Shown in pieces: positions 1 through 8,054 of a DNA stretch of 64,000 nucleotides. The stretch spans positions 27,853-91,852 of the forward strand of contig WPIF01000010.1 in NCBI GenBank assembly GCA_009773185.1. The letters are read 5' to 3'. The notes beneath the pieces are model-generated. The model worked only from the letters and a program-made list of their open reading frames with translations, searched no databases and was not told where the DNA came from. The position numbers and the translations under genes were made by a program. The DNA comes from Nitrospirota bacterium. GTDB taxonomy: Bacteria; Nitrospirota; Thermodesulfovibrionia; Thermodesulfovibrionales; UBA1546. Position 1 is the stretch's first letter. Each line of letters opens with the position of its first letter.

Positions 1-140
1 TACCTATAATAATTATAACAACAGAGGGCGCTGAAGAAGACAAAAAGAAGGCCATCGCCATAGGCGCTAACGCATATCTTCCAAAACCCATCCAGACGCA
101 GGAACTCATAAAACTGGTCAATAGTATTATAGGCGGTTAA
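1..140 (+). CDS. Response regulator receiver domain, C-terminal end (partial)
   Basis: An open frame enters from the left edge (first full codon at base 3) and stops at 138-140. The 45 visible residues read as the last part of a CheY-like fold: a hydrophobic strand PIIIIT, the helix with AIAIGANAYLPKP, where the K of the LPKP motif is the conserved receiver lysine, then a final helix QELIKLVNSIIGG. The protein stops right after the receiver, so either it is a single-domain receiver or the receiver is C-terminal. The partner kinase and the output cannot be seen here. The next protein-coding gene on this strand also has a receiver domain, so the two may form a local signalling group. Confidence 0.8.
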   Translation, partial: PIIIITTEGAEEDKKKAIAIGANAYLPKPIQTQELIKLVNSIIGG

Positions 141-177
141 TGAGTCACAGGCGCATTAATGTCAGCGGCACATTATA

Positions 178-264
178 TGGTGCCGGAGGCCGGACTCGAA
201 CCGGCACGACCTCGCGGACGAGGGATTTTAAGTCCCTTGCGTCTACCAATTCCGCCACTCCGGC
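178..264 (-). tRNA. tRNA-Leu (anticodon UAA)
   Basis: Read on the minus strand, the 87-base gene starts GCCGGAG and ends CTCCGGCACCA, giving a perfect 7-bp acceptor stem with an encoded CCA tail. The D-arm GGCGGAATTGGTAGACGC, the anticodon arm GGGACTTAAAATCCC (anticodon TAA), a long class II variable arm TCGTCCGCGAGGTCGT and the T-arm GCCGGTTCGAGTCCGGC are all visible. The long variable arm together with the UAA anticodon identifies leucine. Confidence 0.97.
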
Positions 265-324
265 TAACTTTGAATTTTAAATGATTTCCCTGTATTTGGT
301 CAAACACTTTCAGGTTATCCTGAT

Positions 325-353
325 TTGACAAATACCGGCAGTGACCATAAAAT
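325..353 (+). promoter_or_regulatory. Sigma-70 promoter giving a probably leaderless mRNA
   Basis: TTGACA (325-330) and TAAAAT (348-353) are separated by exactly 17 bases. Transcription would begin about 7 bases after the -10 box, at base 360-361, which is the A of the ATG of the receiver-PilZ gene. No purine-rich ribosome binding site precedes that ATG. Confidence 0.7.
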
Positions 354-360
354 CTAATCT

Positions 361-1041
361 ATGAAGAAGATAATTATAGCAAGCGCGCTCAAGCCGTTCA
401 TCGAGAAAGAAAGAAGTATTCTGCAAAGAGCAGACTTCAGGATATTCACCGCAACTTCAGGAGAAGAAGCATTTAAGGTCCACAGGGCTGAAAAAGCAGA
501 TATTATAATAGCAGACCTTGATATGCCCGGAATCAGCGGCGACAAGTTGTGCTCTGTTATCAGAGGAGATAAAGCGCTTAAAAAAGTTTCTATAATTATC
601 GTATGCACTAACAGTCAGGCAGACATCGAGAGGTGTTCAAACTCAGGGGCCAACTCATATATAACAAAGCCGATAGCCCCTGCGCAGCTTATCGAGACAG
701 TAAGCCGGCTTCTGAATATCCCTGAAAGAAAATCTTACCGTGTTCTTATAAAGGTAGAGGTTAAGGGCAAGTTCATGAATGTGCCTTTTTTCTGTTCTTC
801 CGGGGATTTAAGCGCCTCCGGCATGCTCGTGGAAACGGATAAACCCCTGGCCAAAGGCGATACTGTATCCTGCTCATTTTTTCTCCCGAACTCTGAACGC
901 GTAGTTGCAGACGGAGAGATTGTCAGGGTAGTGAGAAAGGCTCTCAGGACGTTCCAGTACGGCGTCAGGTTTGTTGCGCTTCTTCCTGAATACAGGGCAG
1001 CGATAGAGACATTTATCAATAACTGGACACGGAATGCATAA
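361..1041 (+). CDS. Response regulator with receiver and PilZ domains
   Basis: The 226-residue protein has a CheY-like receiver (about residues 1-120) with the phospho-acceptor Asp in IIIADLDMPGISG and the conserved Lys in YITKPIAP. A PilZ domain follows (about 125-220), with the ERKSYR arginine motif and DLSASGM matching the (D/N)xSxxG c-di-GMP-binding signature. It is therefore probably a phosphorylation-gated c-di-GMP receptor acting in the cytoplasm, for example on motility, exopolysaccharide or gene expression. The target cannot be read from the sequence. It lies downstream of tRNA-Leu, which is on the other strand, and has its own promoter ending at the ATG. Confidence 0.88.
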   Translation: MKKIIIASALKPFIEKERSILQRADFRIFTATSGEEAFKVHRAEKADIIIADLDMPGISGDKLCSVIRGDKALKKVSIIIVCTNSQADIERCSNSGANSYITKPIAPAQLIETVSRLLNIPERKSYRVLIKVEVKGKFMNVPFFCSSGDLSASGMLVETDKPLAKGDTVSCSFFLPNSERVVADGEIVRVVRKALRTFQYGVRFVALLPEYRAAIETFINNWTRNA

Positions 1042-1085
1042 CTGCGGCACTGTGAAAACAGTGTTTATGTTATGAAGCCGAAGGG

Positions 1086-1114
1086 TTGACTTAGACGTAA
1101 ATTCTCAGATAAGA
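1086..1114 (+). promoter_or_regulatory. Candidate sigma-70 promoter for the rpiB-glyA-nrdR operon
   Basis: TTGACT (1086-1091) is followed after 17 bases by ATAAGA (1109-1114), about 20 bases before the rpiB ATG. The -10 box is weak, and a GATAAG reading with a 16-base spacer is also possible. A short GGGG before the start codon is the only ribosome-binding signal. Confidence 0.45.
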
Positions 1115-1134
1115 TACGTATCCGGGGTAAAAAA

Positions 1135-1593
1135 ATGAAAGTAGCAATTGGCAGTGACCATGCCGGCATAGATCTAAAAAAAGAACTTGTCTCTCTTCTG
1201 AATGAGATGAAGATAGAGTGTATTGACTTTGGCACAGATAGCCCGCAAAGTGTTGATTACCCTGATTTCGGGGAGAAGGTTTCTAAAGCGGTTTCTGCAG
1301 GCAATGTGGAGAGGGGCATACTCATATGCGGGACAGGCATAGGCATGTCAATTGTTGCAAACAAGGTTCCCGATATAAGGGCTTCTCTTTGCAATGACCT
1401 GTTTACGGCAAAGATGAGCAGGCTGCACAATGATGCAAATGTGCTTGTGATAGGCGGGAGGATAGTTGGAAGGGATCTCGCAAAAGAGATTGTGAGGACA
1501 TGGTTCAGCACAGAATTTGAAGGCGGCAGGCATGCCAACCGTCTTAATAAGATTAAACTGATAGAGGAACGATTTATAAAACATGGACTTTGA
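1135..1593 (+). CDS. rpiB: Ribose-5-phosphate isomerase B
   Basis: The 152-residue protein matches the RpiB/LacAB family over its full length. It starts [14 protein letters not shown], has the active-site segment [17 protein letters not shown] and ends with the [14 protein letters not shown] signature. RpiB interconverts ribose 5-phosphate and ribulose 5-phosphate in the cytoplasm (pentose phosphate pathway). Its last 11 bases overlap the start of glyA, so the two are probably translationally coupled. RpiB next to GlyA is a common arrangement in bacteria. Confidence 0.95.
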   Translation: MKVAIGSDHAGIDLKKELVSLLNEMKIECIDFGTDSPQSVDYPDFGEKVSKAVSAGNVERGILICGTGIGMSIVANKVPDIRASLCNDLFTAKMSRLHNDANVLVIGGRIVGRDLAKEIVRTWFSTEFEGGRHANRLNKIKLIEERFIKHGL

Positions 1594-2821
1594 AAGGCTT
1601 AAGCTCTCCGACCCTGACATTTATTCAGCGATTCAGAAAGAGATAGAAAGAGAAAGAGGAAAGATCCTCCTTATTGCATCGGAAAACTATGCAAGTCAGG
1701 CTGTTCTTGAGGCCCAGGGTTCTATATTCACCAATAAATATGCAGAAGGGTATCCGAATAAAAGATATTACGGCGGATGCGAATATGCTGATATTGTTGA
1801 GAGCCTTGCAATAGAGCGGGCAAAAGAACTCTTCGGAGCAGAACATATAAATGTCCAGCCCCATTCAGGAAGCCAGGCCAATATGGCAGTTTATTTTGCA
1901 TTCCTCAAGCCCGGAGATACTATTTTAGGGATGAACCTGAGCCATGGCGGACACCTTTCCCACGGAGCAAAGGTAAACTTCTCGGGAATGCTTTATAGGA
2001 ATATTCCGTACGGGGTTAATAGGGAGACAGGCTATATTGATTATGAAGAGGTTAGAAGACTTGCCAGAGAAAATAAACCTAAGATGATACTTGTCGGTGC
2101 AAGCGCTTATTCAAGGACACTGGACTTCAAAACATTTTCTGAGATTGCAAAAGAGGTCGGGGCATATCTGATGGCAGATATAGCGCATATCGCAGGACTT
2201 ATTGCTGTGGGCCTTCATCCTTCGCCTGTGCCTTATGCAGATTTTGTGACAACAACAACCCACAAGACTTTGCGCGGCCCAAGGGGTGGAATGATAATGT
2301 GCAGGGCAGAATATGCAAAGGCAATAGACAAAATGATATTCCCCGGAATTCAGGGAGGGCCTCTGGTTCATGTGATTGCTGCAAAGGCAGTTGCTTTTAA
2401 AGAGGCATTGAGCAGGGAGTTCAGGGATTATCAGCAGAGGGTGATAAATAATGCAAAAAGGCTTGCTGAAGAACTTATAAAAAGGGGATTCAGGATAATA
2501 TCAGGCGGGACAGACAATCACCTCATGCTGGTTGACCTTACAACCAAGGGCATAACAGGCAAAGAGGCTGAGGAGGCGCTTGATAAGGCAGGAATAACAG
2601 TTAATAAAAATGCCATCCCCTATGATGAAAGGCCGCCTGCAGTAACCAGTGGTATGAGGCTCGGCACGCCGTCTGTTACAACACGTGGGATGGGTGAGGC
2701 TGAGATGGCGGAGATAGCAGATATTATAGATGAGGTATTGAAAAATCATGCGAGTGATGAAAAGCTTAGAGGGTTTAGGCAGAGGGCAGAGAATATCTGC
2801 AAGAGATTTCCGGTATATTAA
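1583..2821 (+). CDS. glyA: Serine hydroxymethyltransferase
   Basis: The 412 residues have the usual length for GlyA. The PLP-lysine motif [15 protein letters not shown] is intact, as are [23 protein letters not shown] and [11 protein letters not shown]. The enzyme is PLP-dependent and converts serine plus tetrahydrofolate to glycine plus 5,10-methylene-THF, feeding the C1 pool. This fits the folD, cyclo-ligase and gcvH/lpd genes elsewhere in the window. It overlaps rpiB by 11 bases and is followed after 7 bases by nrdR. Confidence 0.98.
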   Translation: MDFERLKLSDPDIYSAIQKEIERERGKILLIASENYASQAVLEAQGSIFTNKYAEGYPNKRYYGGCEYADIVESLAIERAKELFGAEHINVQPHSGSQANMAVYFAFLKPGDTILGMNLSHGGHLSHGAKVNFSGMLYRNIPYGVNRETGYIDYEEVRRLARENKPKMILVGASAYSRTLDFKTFSEIAKEVGAYLMADIAHIAGLIAVGLHPSPVPYADFVTTTTHKTLRGPRGGMIMCRAEYAKAIDKMIFPGIQGGPLVHVIAAKAVAFKEALSREFRDYQQRVINNAKRLAEELIKRGFRIISGGTDNHLMLVDLTTKGITGKEAEEALDKAGITVNKNAIPYDERPPAVTSGMRLGTPSVTTRGMGEAEMAEIADIIDEVLKNHASDEKLRGFRQRAENICKRFPVY

Positions 2822-2828
2822 TTAGATT

Positions 2829-3296
2829 ATGAAATGTCCTTTTTGCGGGAACATAGAAGATAAAGTCATTGACTCGCGTACGAGCAAGGAAGGCGATGCA
2901 ATTCGCAGGAGGCGCGAGTGCCTCAAATGCGGAAAGCGTTTCACTTCCTATGAACGCGTTGAGGATCTGGTTCCGATGGTTGTGAAAAAAGATGGAAGGC
3001 GGGAGCCCTTTGACAGGCCCAAGGTACTTAAAGGCCTTGAAAAGGCATGTGAGAAAAGGCCTGTAAGCGTTGAAGCGCTTGAAGGCATTGTTGATACTAT
3101 AGAGAAAAAACTGATAAACCTTGGCGTAAAGGAAATACCGAGCACATGGGTTGGCGAAGAGGTCATGTCTTCGCTAAGGGACCTTGATAAGGTTGCGTAT
3201 GTGAGGTTTGCATCTGTTTACAGGCAATTCAAGGACATCAATGAACTGATGAATGAAGTAAAGACATTGTTTGAACATAAAGGCAGTAAACAGTGA
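2829..3296 (+). CDS. nrdR: Transcriptional repressor NrdR
   Basis: The 155-residue protein has the NrdR architecture: an N-terminal zinc ribbon (MKCPFCGN...[13 protein letters not shown]) and an ATP-cone (about 49-139, from [23 protein letters not shown]). NrdR senses ATP/dATP and represses ribonucleotide reductase genes by binding NrdR boxes. No nrd gene lies in the window, so its targets are elsewhere. It is in the same operon as glyA (7-base gap). Confidence 0.97.
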   Translation: MKCPFCGNIEDKVIDSRTSKEGDAIRRRRECLKCGKRFTSYERVEDLVPMVVKKDGRREPFDRPKVLKGLEKACEKRPVSVEALEGIVDTIEKKLINLGVKEIPSTWVGEEVMSSLRDLDKVAYVRFASVYRQFKDINELMNEVKTLFEHKGSKQ

Positions 3297-3337
3297 TTAG
3301 TGACAGTAAATGCTGCTGACACTGTCTCCTTCGGCGA

Positions 3338-3351
3338 CCCGCCTGGGCGGG
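3338..3351. repeat. Short palindrome CCCGCC-TG-GGCGGG
   Basis: A perfect 6-bp inverted repeat with a 2-base centre lies between nrdR and the LsrF-like gene. The surrounding bases (cttcggcgacccgcctgggcgggaaaactgg) look like a dispersed palindromic element, not a terminator, because no T-run follows. Whether it recurs in the genome cannot be told from this window. Confidence 0.4.
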
Positions 3352-3392
3352 AAAACTGGAACTGACACATTTTCAAGACAAAGGAGGATTTT

Positions 3393-4247
3393 ATGTCTAC
3401 GCTGGATTGGGGATTGAAAAACCGTCTTTCAAGGATAATTAAAACTGACGGAAGGACTGTGATGCTTGCAGTTGACCATGGATATTTTCTCGGGCCTACA
3501 TCAGGGCTTGAAGATGCAGAAAAGACAATCAAACCGCTTTTACCCTATGCCGACGCCTTAATGCCGACGAGGGGAATCATACGGACCTCAGTTAGTTCTT
3601 CAACTGAAACCCCTATGGTACTGAGGGTATCAGGAGGAAACAGTATTCTTGATGAAGACCTCTCCAATGAAGGCCTGACAGTTTCGATGGAGGATGCGGT
3701 AAGATTGAATGTAGCTGCAGTGGCCATCTCAATTTATGTCGGCTCCCCGAACCAGAAAGAGACACTTCTTAATCTTACAAAACTTGTTGATGAAGGCCAC
3801 CGTTACGGTGTTCCGGTTTTGGCTGTTACTGCTGTTGGAAAGAGCATGGGGCGTGATGCGCGTTATCTTGCGCTTTGTTGCCGTATAGCTGCTGAACTCG
3901 GCGCGCATTTTGTTAAGACATATTATTGCGATGGCTTTGAAAAAGTCGTTAAGACCTGTCCTGTTCCGATTGTTATGGCAGGCGGAAAGAAACTTCCGGA
4001 GATGGAGGCGCTTGAGCTTACTTATAATGCAATATCCCGTGGAGCTGCAGGGGTTGATATGGGAAGAAACATATTTCAGTCGGATTCGCCTGTTGCAATG
4101 ATACAGGCTGTGAAGGCGATAGTCCATGACAACGCCACGCCCAAAAAGGCCTATGAGATTTACAAAGGCCTTAAAGCCCGCCTGAAGAGCAAAAAGTCAA
4201 GAGTTAAAGGTGTTACTGCAAGCAAGACAGACCTGAGCAGGCATTAA
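3393..4247 (+). CDS. LsrF-family class I aldolase / thiolase
   Basis: The 284-residue TIM-barrel protein follows E. coli LsrF closely from memory: [70 protein letters not shown] and [11 protein letters not shown]. The lysines in KTYY and GGKK are the Schiff-base region of the family. LsrF acts on phosphorylated autoinducer-2 breakdown products. No other lsr genes are present here, so the real substrate may be a different sugar phosphate, as in the DeoC/FbaB relatives. A good ribosome binding site (AAAGGAGG) precedes the ATG. It probably has its own transcript, since 96 bases and a palindrome separate it from nrdR. Confidence 0.8.
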   Translation: MSTLDWGLKNRLSRIIKTDGRTVMLAVDHGYFLGPTSGLEDAEKTIKPLLPYADALMPTRGIIRTSVSSSTETPMVLRVSGGNSILDEDLSNEGLTVSMEDAVRLNVAAVAISIYVGSPNQKETLLNLTKLVDEGHRYGVPVLAVTAVGKSMGRDARYLALCCRIAAELGAHFVKTYYCDGFEKVVKTCPVPIVMAGGKKLPEMEALELTYNAISRGAAGVDMGRNIFQSDSPVAMIQAVKAIVHDNATPKKAYEIYKGLKARLKSKKSRVKGVTASKTDLSRH

Positions 4248-4257
4248 TCCAAATATG

Positions 4258-4281
4258 AGAGGGGCGTTTCATCGCCCCTCT
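4258..4281 (+). terminator. Perfect 9-bp hairpin after the LsrF-like gene
   Basis: AGAGGGGCG and CGCCCCTCT pair perfectly around a 6-base loop, starting 10 bases after the stop codon. The downstream T-run is poor (a TCTTTT occurs later), so it may be a weak intrinsic terminator or an mRNA-stabilising hairpin. Confidence 0.6.
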
Positions 4282-4373
4282 ATGTAGAAGTCTTTTGCAG
4301 CGTGTTAGCAAGCCGTTGCGGGGAAGCTCTTTTTGAAATGAATTTTGAAGGTTTGAGCCTAAAAGTTTCCTAT

Positions 4374-4670
4374 TCAATAGGGTTTTCCCGATTTAAACTT
4401 AATAAAAAGCCCCAAAACGATAATAGATAAAATAAAGACAACTTCGTATAGAATGACTGTTTTCAAAGCGGCAAGAAATGAACTGAACTTCCAGACCCAT
4501 TTTGCATAATAAATTATTCCAAATAATGCCAATAAATTGGAGCCTAACACTAAAACGATAAGCGAAGTTGAAAATGGTTCCTTGAAAATTAAAATACTTG
4601 CCAGTTGCAGGATGAAGACAATAAAAAATATGATGCTGAAAACAATTTTTTCCTGAACTGGCCAATACAT
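4374..4670 (-). CDS. Small hypothetical membrane protein
   Basis: This 98-residue ORF contains three to four strongly hydrophobic stretches (about 9-29, 36-54, 66-90) and few charged residues, ending KFKSGKPY. I do not recognise a family. The ribosome binding site is weak (GGA about 9 bases upstream). It lies alone on the minus strand between two plus-strand genes. The hydrophobic pattern supports a real integral membrane protein, but the start and even the coding status are uncertain. Confidence 0.45.
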   Translation of the reverse strand: MYWPVQEKIVFSIIFFIVFILQLASILIFKEPFSTSLIVLVLGSNLLALFGIIYYAKWVWKFSSFLAALKTVILYEVVFILSIIVLGLFIKFKSGKPY

Positions 4671-4865
4671 TGTCTATATTTCCATCCTTATACTGACTGC
4701 GGGAATGACAAAGTACGTTATGAACTCCAAAGTGTCATTCCTAATCTGTCCCAATACTATCAAACAGCTTTCGATTGTGTCAACCTAACAGGGTCAAAAC
4801 AAATCTATTGCTGTTCTGTATCCCAAATGTGCTACAATAGTTCATAAATGCAGAGGAGGTTTGGT

Positions 4866-5126
4866 ATGACAAAGACTGCGATGATAAGGACAAGGATAAC
4901 GCCTGATTTAAAAACAGAGGGCGAAAAGATACTTAAGAAGCTGGGATTAACCACAACTGAGGCTGTAATTCTCTTTTTTGCCCAGATAAAACTACAGAAG
5001 GGCCTGCCTTTTGATGTGAAGATACCTAACAGAACTACTCTTAAGGCAATGAAGGAGGCCGAAGAAGGCAAAGGGCTTAAGAGCTATAAGAGTATTGATG
5101 ATTTCTTTAAGAAAATGGGTGTGTAG
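4866..5126 (+). CDS. RelB/DinJ-family antitoxin
   Basis: The track frame begins at 4848, but the strong GAGGAGG lies 6 bases before the ATG at 4866, giving an 86-residue protein (MTKTAMIRTRITPDLK...). The N-terminus is a ribbon-helix-helix segment of the RelB/DinJ type (TRITPDLKTEGEKILKKLGLTTTEAVILFFAQI), expected to dimerise and bind its own operator. The C-terminus (IDDFFKKMG) would wrap the toxin. The stop codon overlaps the GTG start of the toxin gene, so the pair is coupled. A TACAAT box at 4833-4838 could be the -10 element. Confidence 0.9.
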   Translation: MTKTAMIRTRITPDLKTEGEKILKKLGLTTTEAVILFFAQIKLQKGLPFDVKIPNRTTLKAMKEAEEGKGLKSYKSIDDFFKKMGV

Positions 5127-5401
5127 TGCTCAAAGCAAAAACCACAAAACAGTTTGAAAAAGACTTTAAACTGATAATAAAACAAGGCAGAGACTTAGAG
5201 AAACTAAAAACGATAATGAAAAAGCTTACCAATCAGGAACCCCTTGATATGAGATATAAAGACCATAAATTGATAGGCAATCTTGAAGGGCACAGGGAAT
5301 GTCATATAGAACCTAACTGGCTGCTTGTTTACAGGATACAACAAAGTGAAGAGACTATTGTTTTTGTAAGGACAGGGAGCCACAGCGATATATTTGGATA
5401 G
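5126..5401 (+). CDS. YafQ/RelE-family mRNA interferase toxin
   Basis: The 91-residue protein begins with a GTG that shares a base with the antitoxin stop codon. It has the YafQ pattern: FEKDFKLI near the start, DHKLIGNLEGHRECHIEPNWLLVYRI in the middle and RTGSHSDIF at the end. The histidines and aspartate used by YafQ for catalysis (two in DH...GH/CH, the final SHSD) are present. It should cleave ribosome-bound mRNA and be neutralised by the upstream antitoxin. Confidence 0.9.
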   Translation: MLKAKTTKQFEKDFKLIIKQGRDLEKLKTIMKKLTNQEPLDMRYKDHKLIGNLEGHRECHIEPNWLLVYRIQQSEETIVFVRTGSHSDIFG

Positions 5402-5423
5402 ATTATTTGCAAAAGGAGATTTT

Positions 5424-6449
5424 ATGAAGGTAGCGATGTATTACAGGAATAATGACGTGAGAGTTGAGGAGATGCCTGTTCCGAAGATAGGGAAGGCTGA
5501 GCTTCTTGTCAAGGTCATGGCAAGCGGAATCTGCGGAAGCGATGTTATGGAATGGTATCGGATTAAAAAGGCGCCGAGAGTATTGGGGCATGAGATAACA
5601 GGGGAAATAGTTGAAATAGGTGGAGAGGTCAGGAACTATAAAAAAGGCGACCGGGTCTTTGTCTCACATCATGTGCCATGCAATACCTGCCATTATTGCC
5701 TGAGCGGTTATCACACTGCATGTGAGACACTTCACAGGACAAATTTTGACCCCGGGGGTTTTGCCGAATATCTCAGAGTGCCGGAGATAAATGTAGACAG
5801 GGGTGTATATGTCCTTCCTGATAGCATGTCATACGAGGAAGGGACATTTATTGAGCCTCTGGCATGTGTTTTAAGAGGGCAGAAGGTTGCTAATCTCAAG
5901 CCGGGACAAAGCGTGCTGGTTATTGGAAGCGGGATGTCAGGGCTTTTGCATATAAATCTTGCGCGTGGATTAGGAGCCGGAAAGATAATCGCCACTGATA
6001 TAAATGAATACCGCCTTAAAGCAGCATTAAAGTTTGGAGCAGATGCAGTTATAGATGCAAGGGAAGATGTTCCTAAGCGTATGAAGGAATTAAATGAAGG
6101 AAGATTGGCTGATATAGTTATAGTCTGTACAGGTGTAATGCCTGCGGTTAATCAGGCCTTGCAGTCTGTTGACAGCGGTGGAACAATCCTTTTCTTTGCA
6201 GTCCCGGAGCCTGGAATCAATATCTCTGTGCCAATTAATGATTTCTGGCGTAATGAGATAAAGATGATGACATCTTACGGCGCAAGTCCGGCTGACCTTT
6301 CGCTTGCAATTGAGCTTATCAAGGCTCATAGGGTGGATGTGAAGGATATGATTACCCATAAGCTCGCCATGTCTGAGGCAGGGCTTGGTTTTAAGCTTGT
6401 TGCCGGAGCTCAGGATTCAATAAAGGTTATTATTGAGCCGTGGAGGTAG
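5424..6449 (+). CDS. Zinc-dependent alcohol dehydrogenase (MDR family)
   Basis: The start at 5424 is preferred over 5394 because AAAAGGAG precedes it and the family begins MKVAMYY; this gives 341 residues. The catalytic-zinc region is CGSDVMEWYRIKKAPRVLGHE, the structural zinc knuckle is PCNTCHYCLSGYHTAC, and the NAD(P) Rossmann motif is VLVIGSGMSGLLHI. It resembles sorbitol/threonine dehydrogenase-like enzymes. The substrate is not evident. It is clearly paralogous to the enzyme at 50689-51714. It follows the toxin gene by 22 bases, which may be read-through or chance. Confidence 0.85.
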   Translation: MKVAMYYRNNDVRVEEMPVPKIGKAELLVKVMASGICGSDVMEWYRIKKAPRVLGHEITGEIVEIGGEVRNYKKGDRVFVSHHVPCNTCHYCLSGYHTACETLHRTNFDPGGFAEYLRVPEINVDRGVYVLPDSMSYEEGTFIEPLACVLRGQKVANLKPGQSVLVIGSGMSGLLHINLARGLGAGKIIATDINEYRLKAALKFGADAVIDAREDVPKRMKELNEGRLADIVIVCTGVMPAVNQALQSVDSGGTILFFAVPEPGINISVPINDFWRNEIKMMTSYGASPADLSLAIELIKAHRVDVKDMITHKLAMSEAGLGFKLVAGAQDSIKVIIEPWR

Positions 6450-6488
6450 GAAATAAATAAGCAGTATTGCCCTTCGCTCTGTATCTAA

Positions 6489-8051
6489 CTAGAAGCCGAT
6501 TTCTGTCCCTTTGTCAATGCTGTATATGAGATATGTCTGATAGTTCTTCACCCATGGCTGCCTTACCGTATAATCAGTCTTATGCCAGAAAAATACCCAC
6601 GCTGCATCATCAACAATCATATTTTCTGCTTTTTCGTAATACATGTCTCTTTCTTTCATTGTATATGCATGCTGGCCGGCTTCAATCAGATAATCAACTT
6701 TAGGATTCTTATATCTTGCCCTGTTTCCGGCAGGCCCTAAATTTGCCGAATGGAATAACGGGAATAAAAAGTTCTCAGGGTCAGGATAATCGGCAAACCA
6801 TCCGAGCCAGAACATATCAGTCTCGCCCTTATTAATTGCCTCTTTGTATGCGCTCCACTCAAGCTGCTTTATATTAGCCTTAATCCCGACATCTTTCAGG
6901 TATGATTGTATTACCTCTGCTATATCTACAACCTCATTATCCGCTGTTATATAAAAATTGACCTCAAGGCCATCCGGATACCCCGCTGCCTTGAGCAATT
7001 CCTTTGCTTTCGAGGGATTGTATTCATAGGGAGCTGGAGCTTTCCATTTTCTGAGCATGTTCGGCACCGGGCCTGATGCAAGACTCCCCCTTTCTTCAAA
7101 AAGAGTTCTTAAAATCTTTTCCCTGTCAATCGCGTAATTCATTGCCTTTCTCAGTATCTTATTGTCAAAAGGTTTTTTGGAACAGTTCAGGCCGAGATAA
7201 TAAGTATTTATGCCCTCTATTGCCGATATATACTTCTCCCACTTTTTATCCTTCCTGTATCTGGAGAATGCGGATGCAGGAACCCCTATTACATCGAGAT
7301 TCCCGATCTCAAACTCTGTGAGCGTCGTAAGGTCTTCCGGGATAATTTTATAAATTATGCCTTTAATTTTTGGTTTATTGTCAAAATAATCTTTCCGGGC
7401 ATCAAGCTGAAGTTCTCTGTTCGAAAGCCAGTGTGTGAGAACAAATGGGCCTGTGCCAACAGGATGGGATGAGAAATCAACCCCCCACTTTTTTACCTCA
7501 TCTTCAGGCACTACATATGCTGCAGTCATTGTAAGAAGGTTAAGGAATGGGGCAAATGGTTTATCAAGGGTTATTTCAAGGGCATAATTGTTTATTACCT
7601 TTATCCCAGATACCTCCTTTGCCTTTCCATCCATGAACTCCCTTGCGCCTTTTATTCTGTCAAATACCCATGTGTTCGGGGACCTTGTTGATGGATTCAA
7701 TATCCTCTCAAATGAATATTTGAAATCCCCGGCTTTTACCTCAATCCCATTGGAGAATCTTACGCCGTTTTTTAATTCAAACCTGTAAATAAGGCCGTTC
7801 TTTGAGATTTCATATTCCGAAGCTATGTCAGGCGCAATGCCCAGGTCTCTGTCCATCTTAACGAGCCCGTTAAATAACTTGGCAGAGATAGAGCCGCCCG
7901 TGACATCAACAATGAGCGCAGGGTCAAGTGTTGTCGGGTTTGTATTCAGGCGGTAGTAGACGTATTCAGGAAGGCGGTTCCGGGAAGAGCAGGAAAAAAT
8001 GAGCGCCAGCAAGCAGATTGCAGATAACAGTTTTTCCCCGGAATGCCTCAC
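6489..8051 (-). CDS. Peptide/oligopeptide ABC transporter substrate-binding lipoprotein
   Basis: This 520-residue protein starts with GTG and has a lipoprotein signal (hydrophobic LLSAICLLALIFSC; lipobox LIFS-C, so Cys about 21). The SBP_bac_5 (OppA/DppA) domain fills the rest: NPTTLDPALIVDVTGGSISAKLFNGLVKMD near the start, FELKNGVRFSNG, ALEITLDKPFAPFL, SHPVGTGPFVLTHW, and KAMNYAIDREKIL. It should be anchored on the periplasmic side and deliver peptides or related solutes to an ABC permease. No permease or ATPase gene lies nearby, so it is an orphan. It starts 4 bases after the CsgG-TPR gene ends. Confidence 0.92.
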   Translation of the reverse strand: MRHSGEKLLSAICLLALIFSCSSRNRLPEYVYYRLNTNPTTLDPALIVDVTGGSISAKLFNGLVKMDRDLGIAPDIASEYEISKNGLIYRFELKNGVRFSNGIEVKAGDFKYSFERILNPSTRSPNTWVFDRIKGAREFMDGKAKEVSGIKVINNYALEITLDKPFAPFLNLLTMTAAYVVPEDEVKKWGVDFSSHPVGTGPFVLTHWLSNRELQLDARKDYFDNKPKIKGIIYKIIPEDLTTLTEFEIGNLDVIGVPASAFSRYRKDKKWEKYISAIEGINTYYLGLNCSKKPFDNKILRKAMNYAIDREKILRTLFEERGSLASGPVPNMLRKWKAPAPYEYNPSKAKELLKAAGYPDGLEVNFYITADNEVVDIAEVIQSYLKDVGIKANIKQLEWSAYKEAINKGETDMFWLGWFADYPDPENFLFPLFHSANLGPAGNRARYKNPKVDYLIEAGQHAYTMKERDMYYEKAENMIVDDAAWVFFWHKTDYTVRQPWVKNYQTYLIYSIDKGTEIGF

Positions 8052-8054
8052 ACT

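Noticed and set aside
3729-4127. 132-aa minus-strand ORF inside the LsrF-like gene
   Set aside because: It is a shadow of a conserved gene, with no motif or start signal of its own.
5394-5423. N-terminal extension of the alcohol dehydrogenase from the track start
   Set aside because: It overlaps the end of the toxin gene, and the AAAAGGAG ribosome binding site serves the ATG at 5424.
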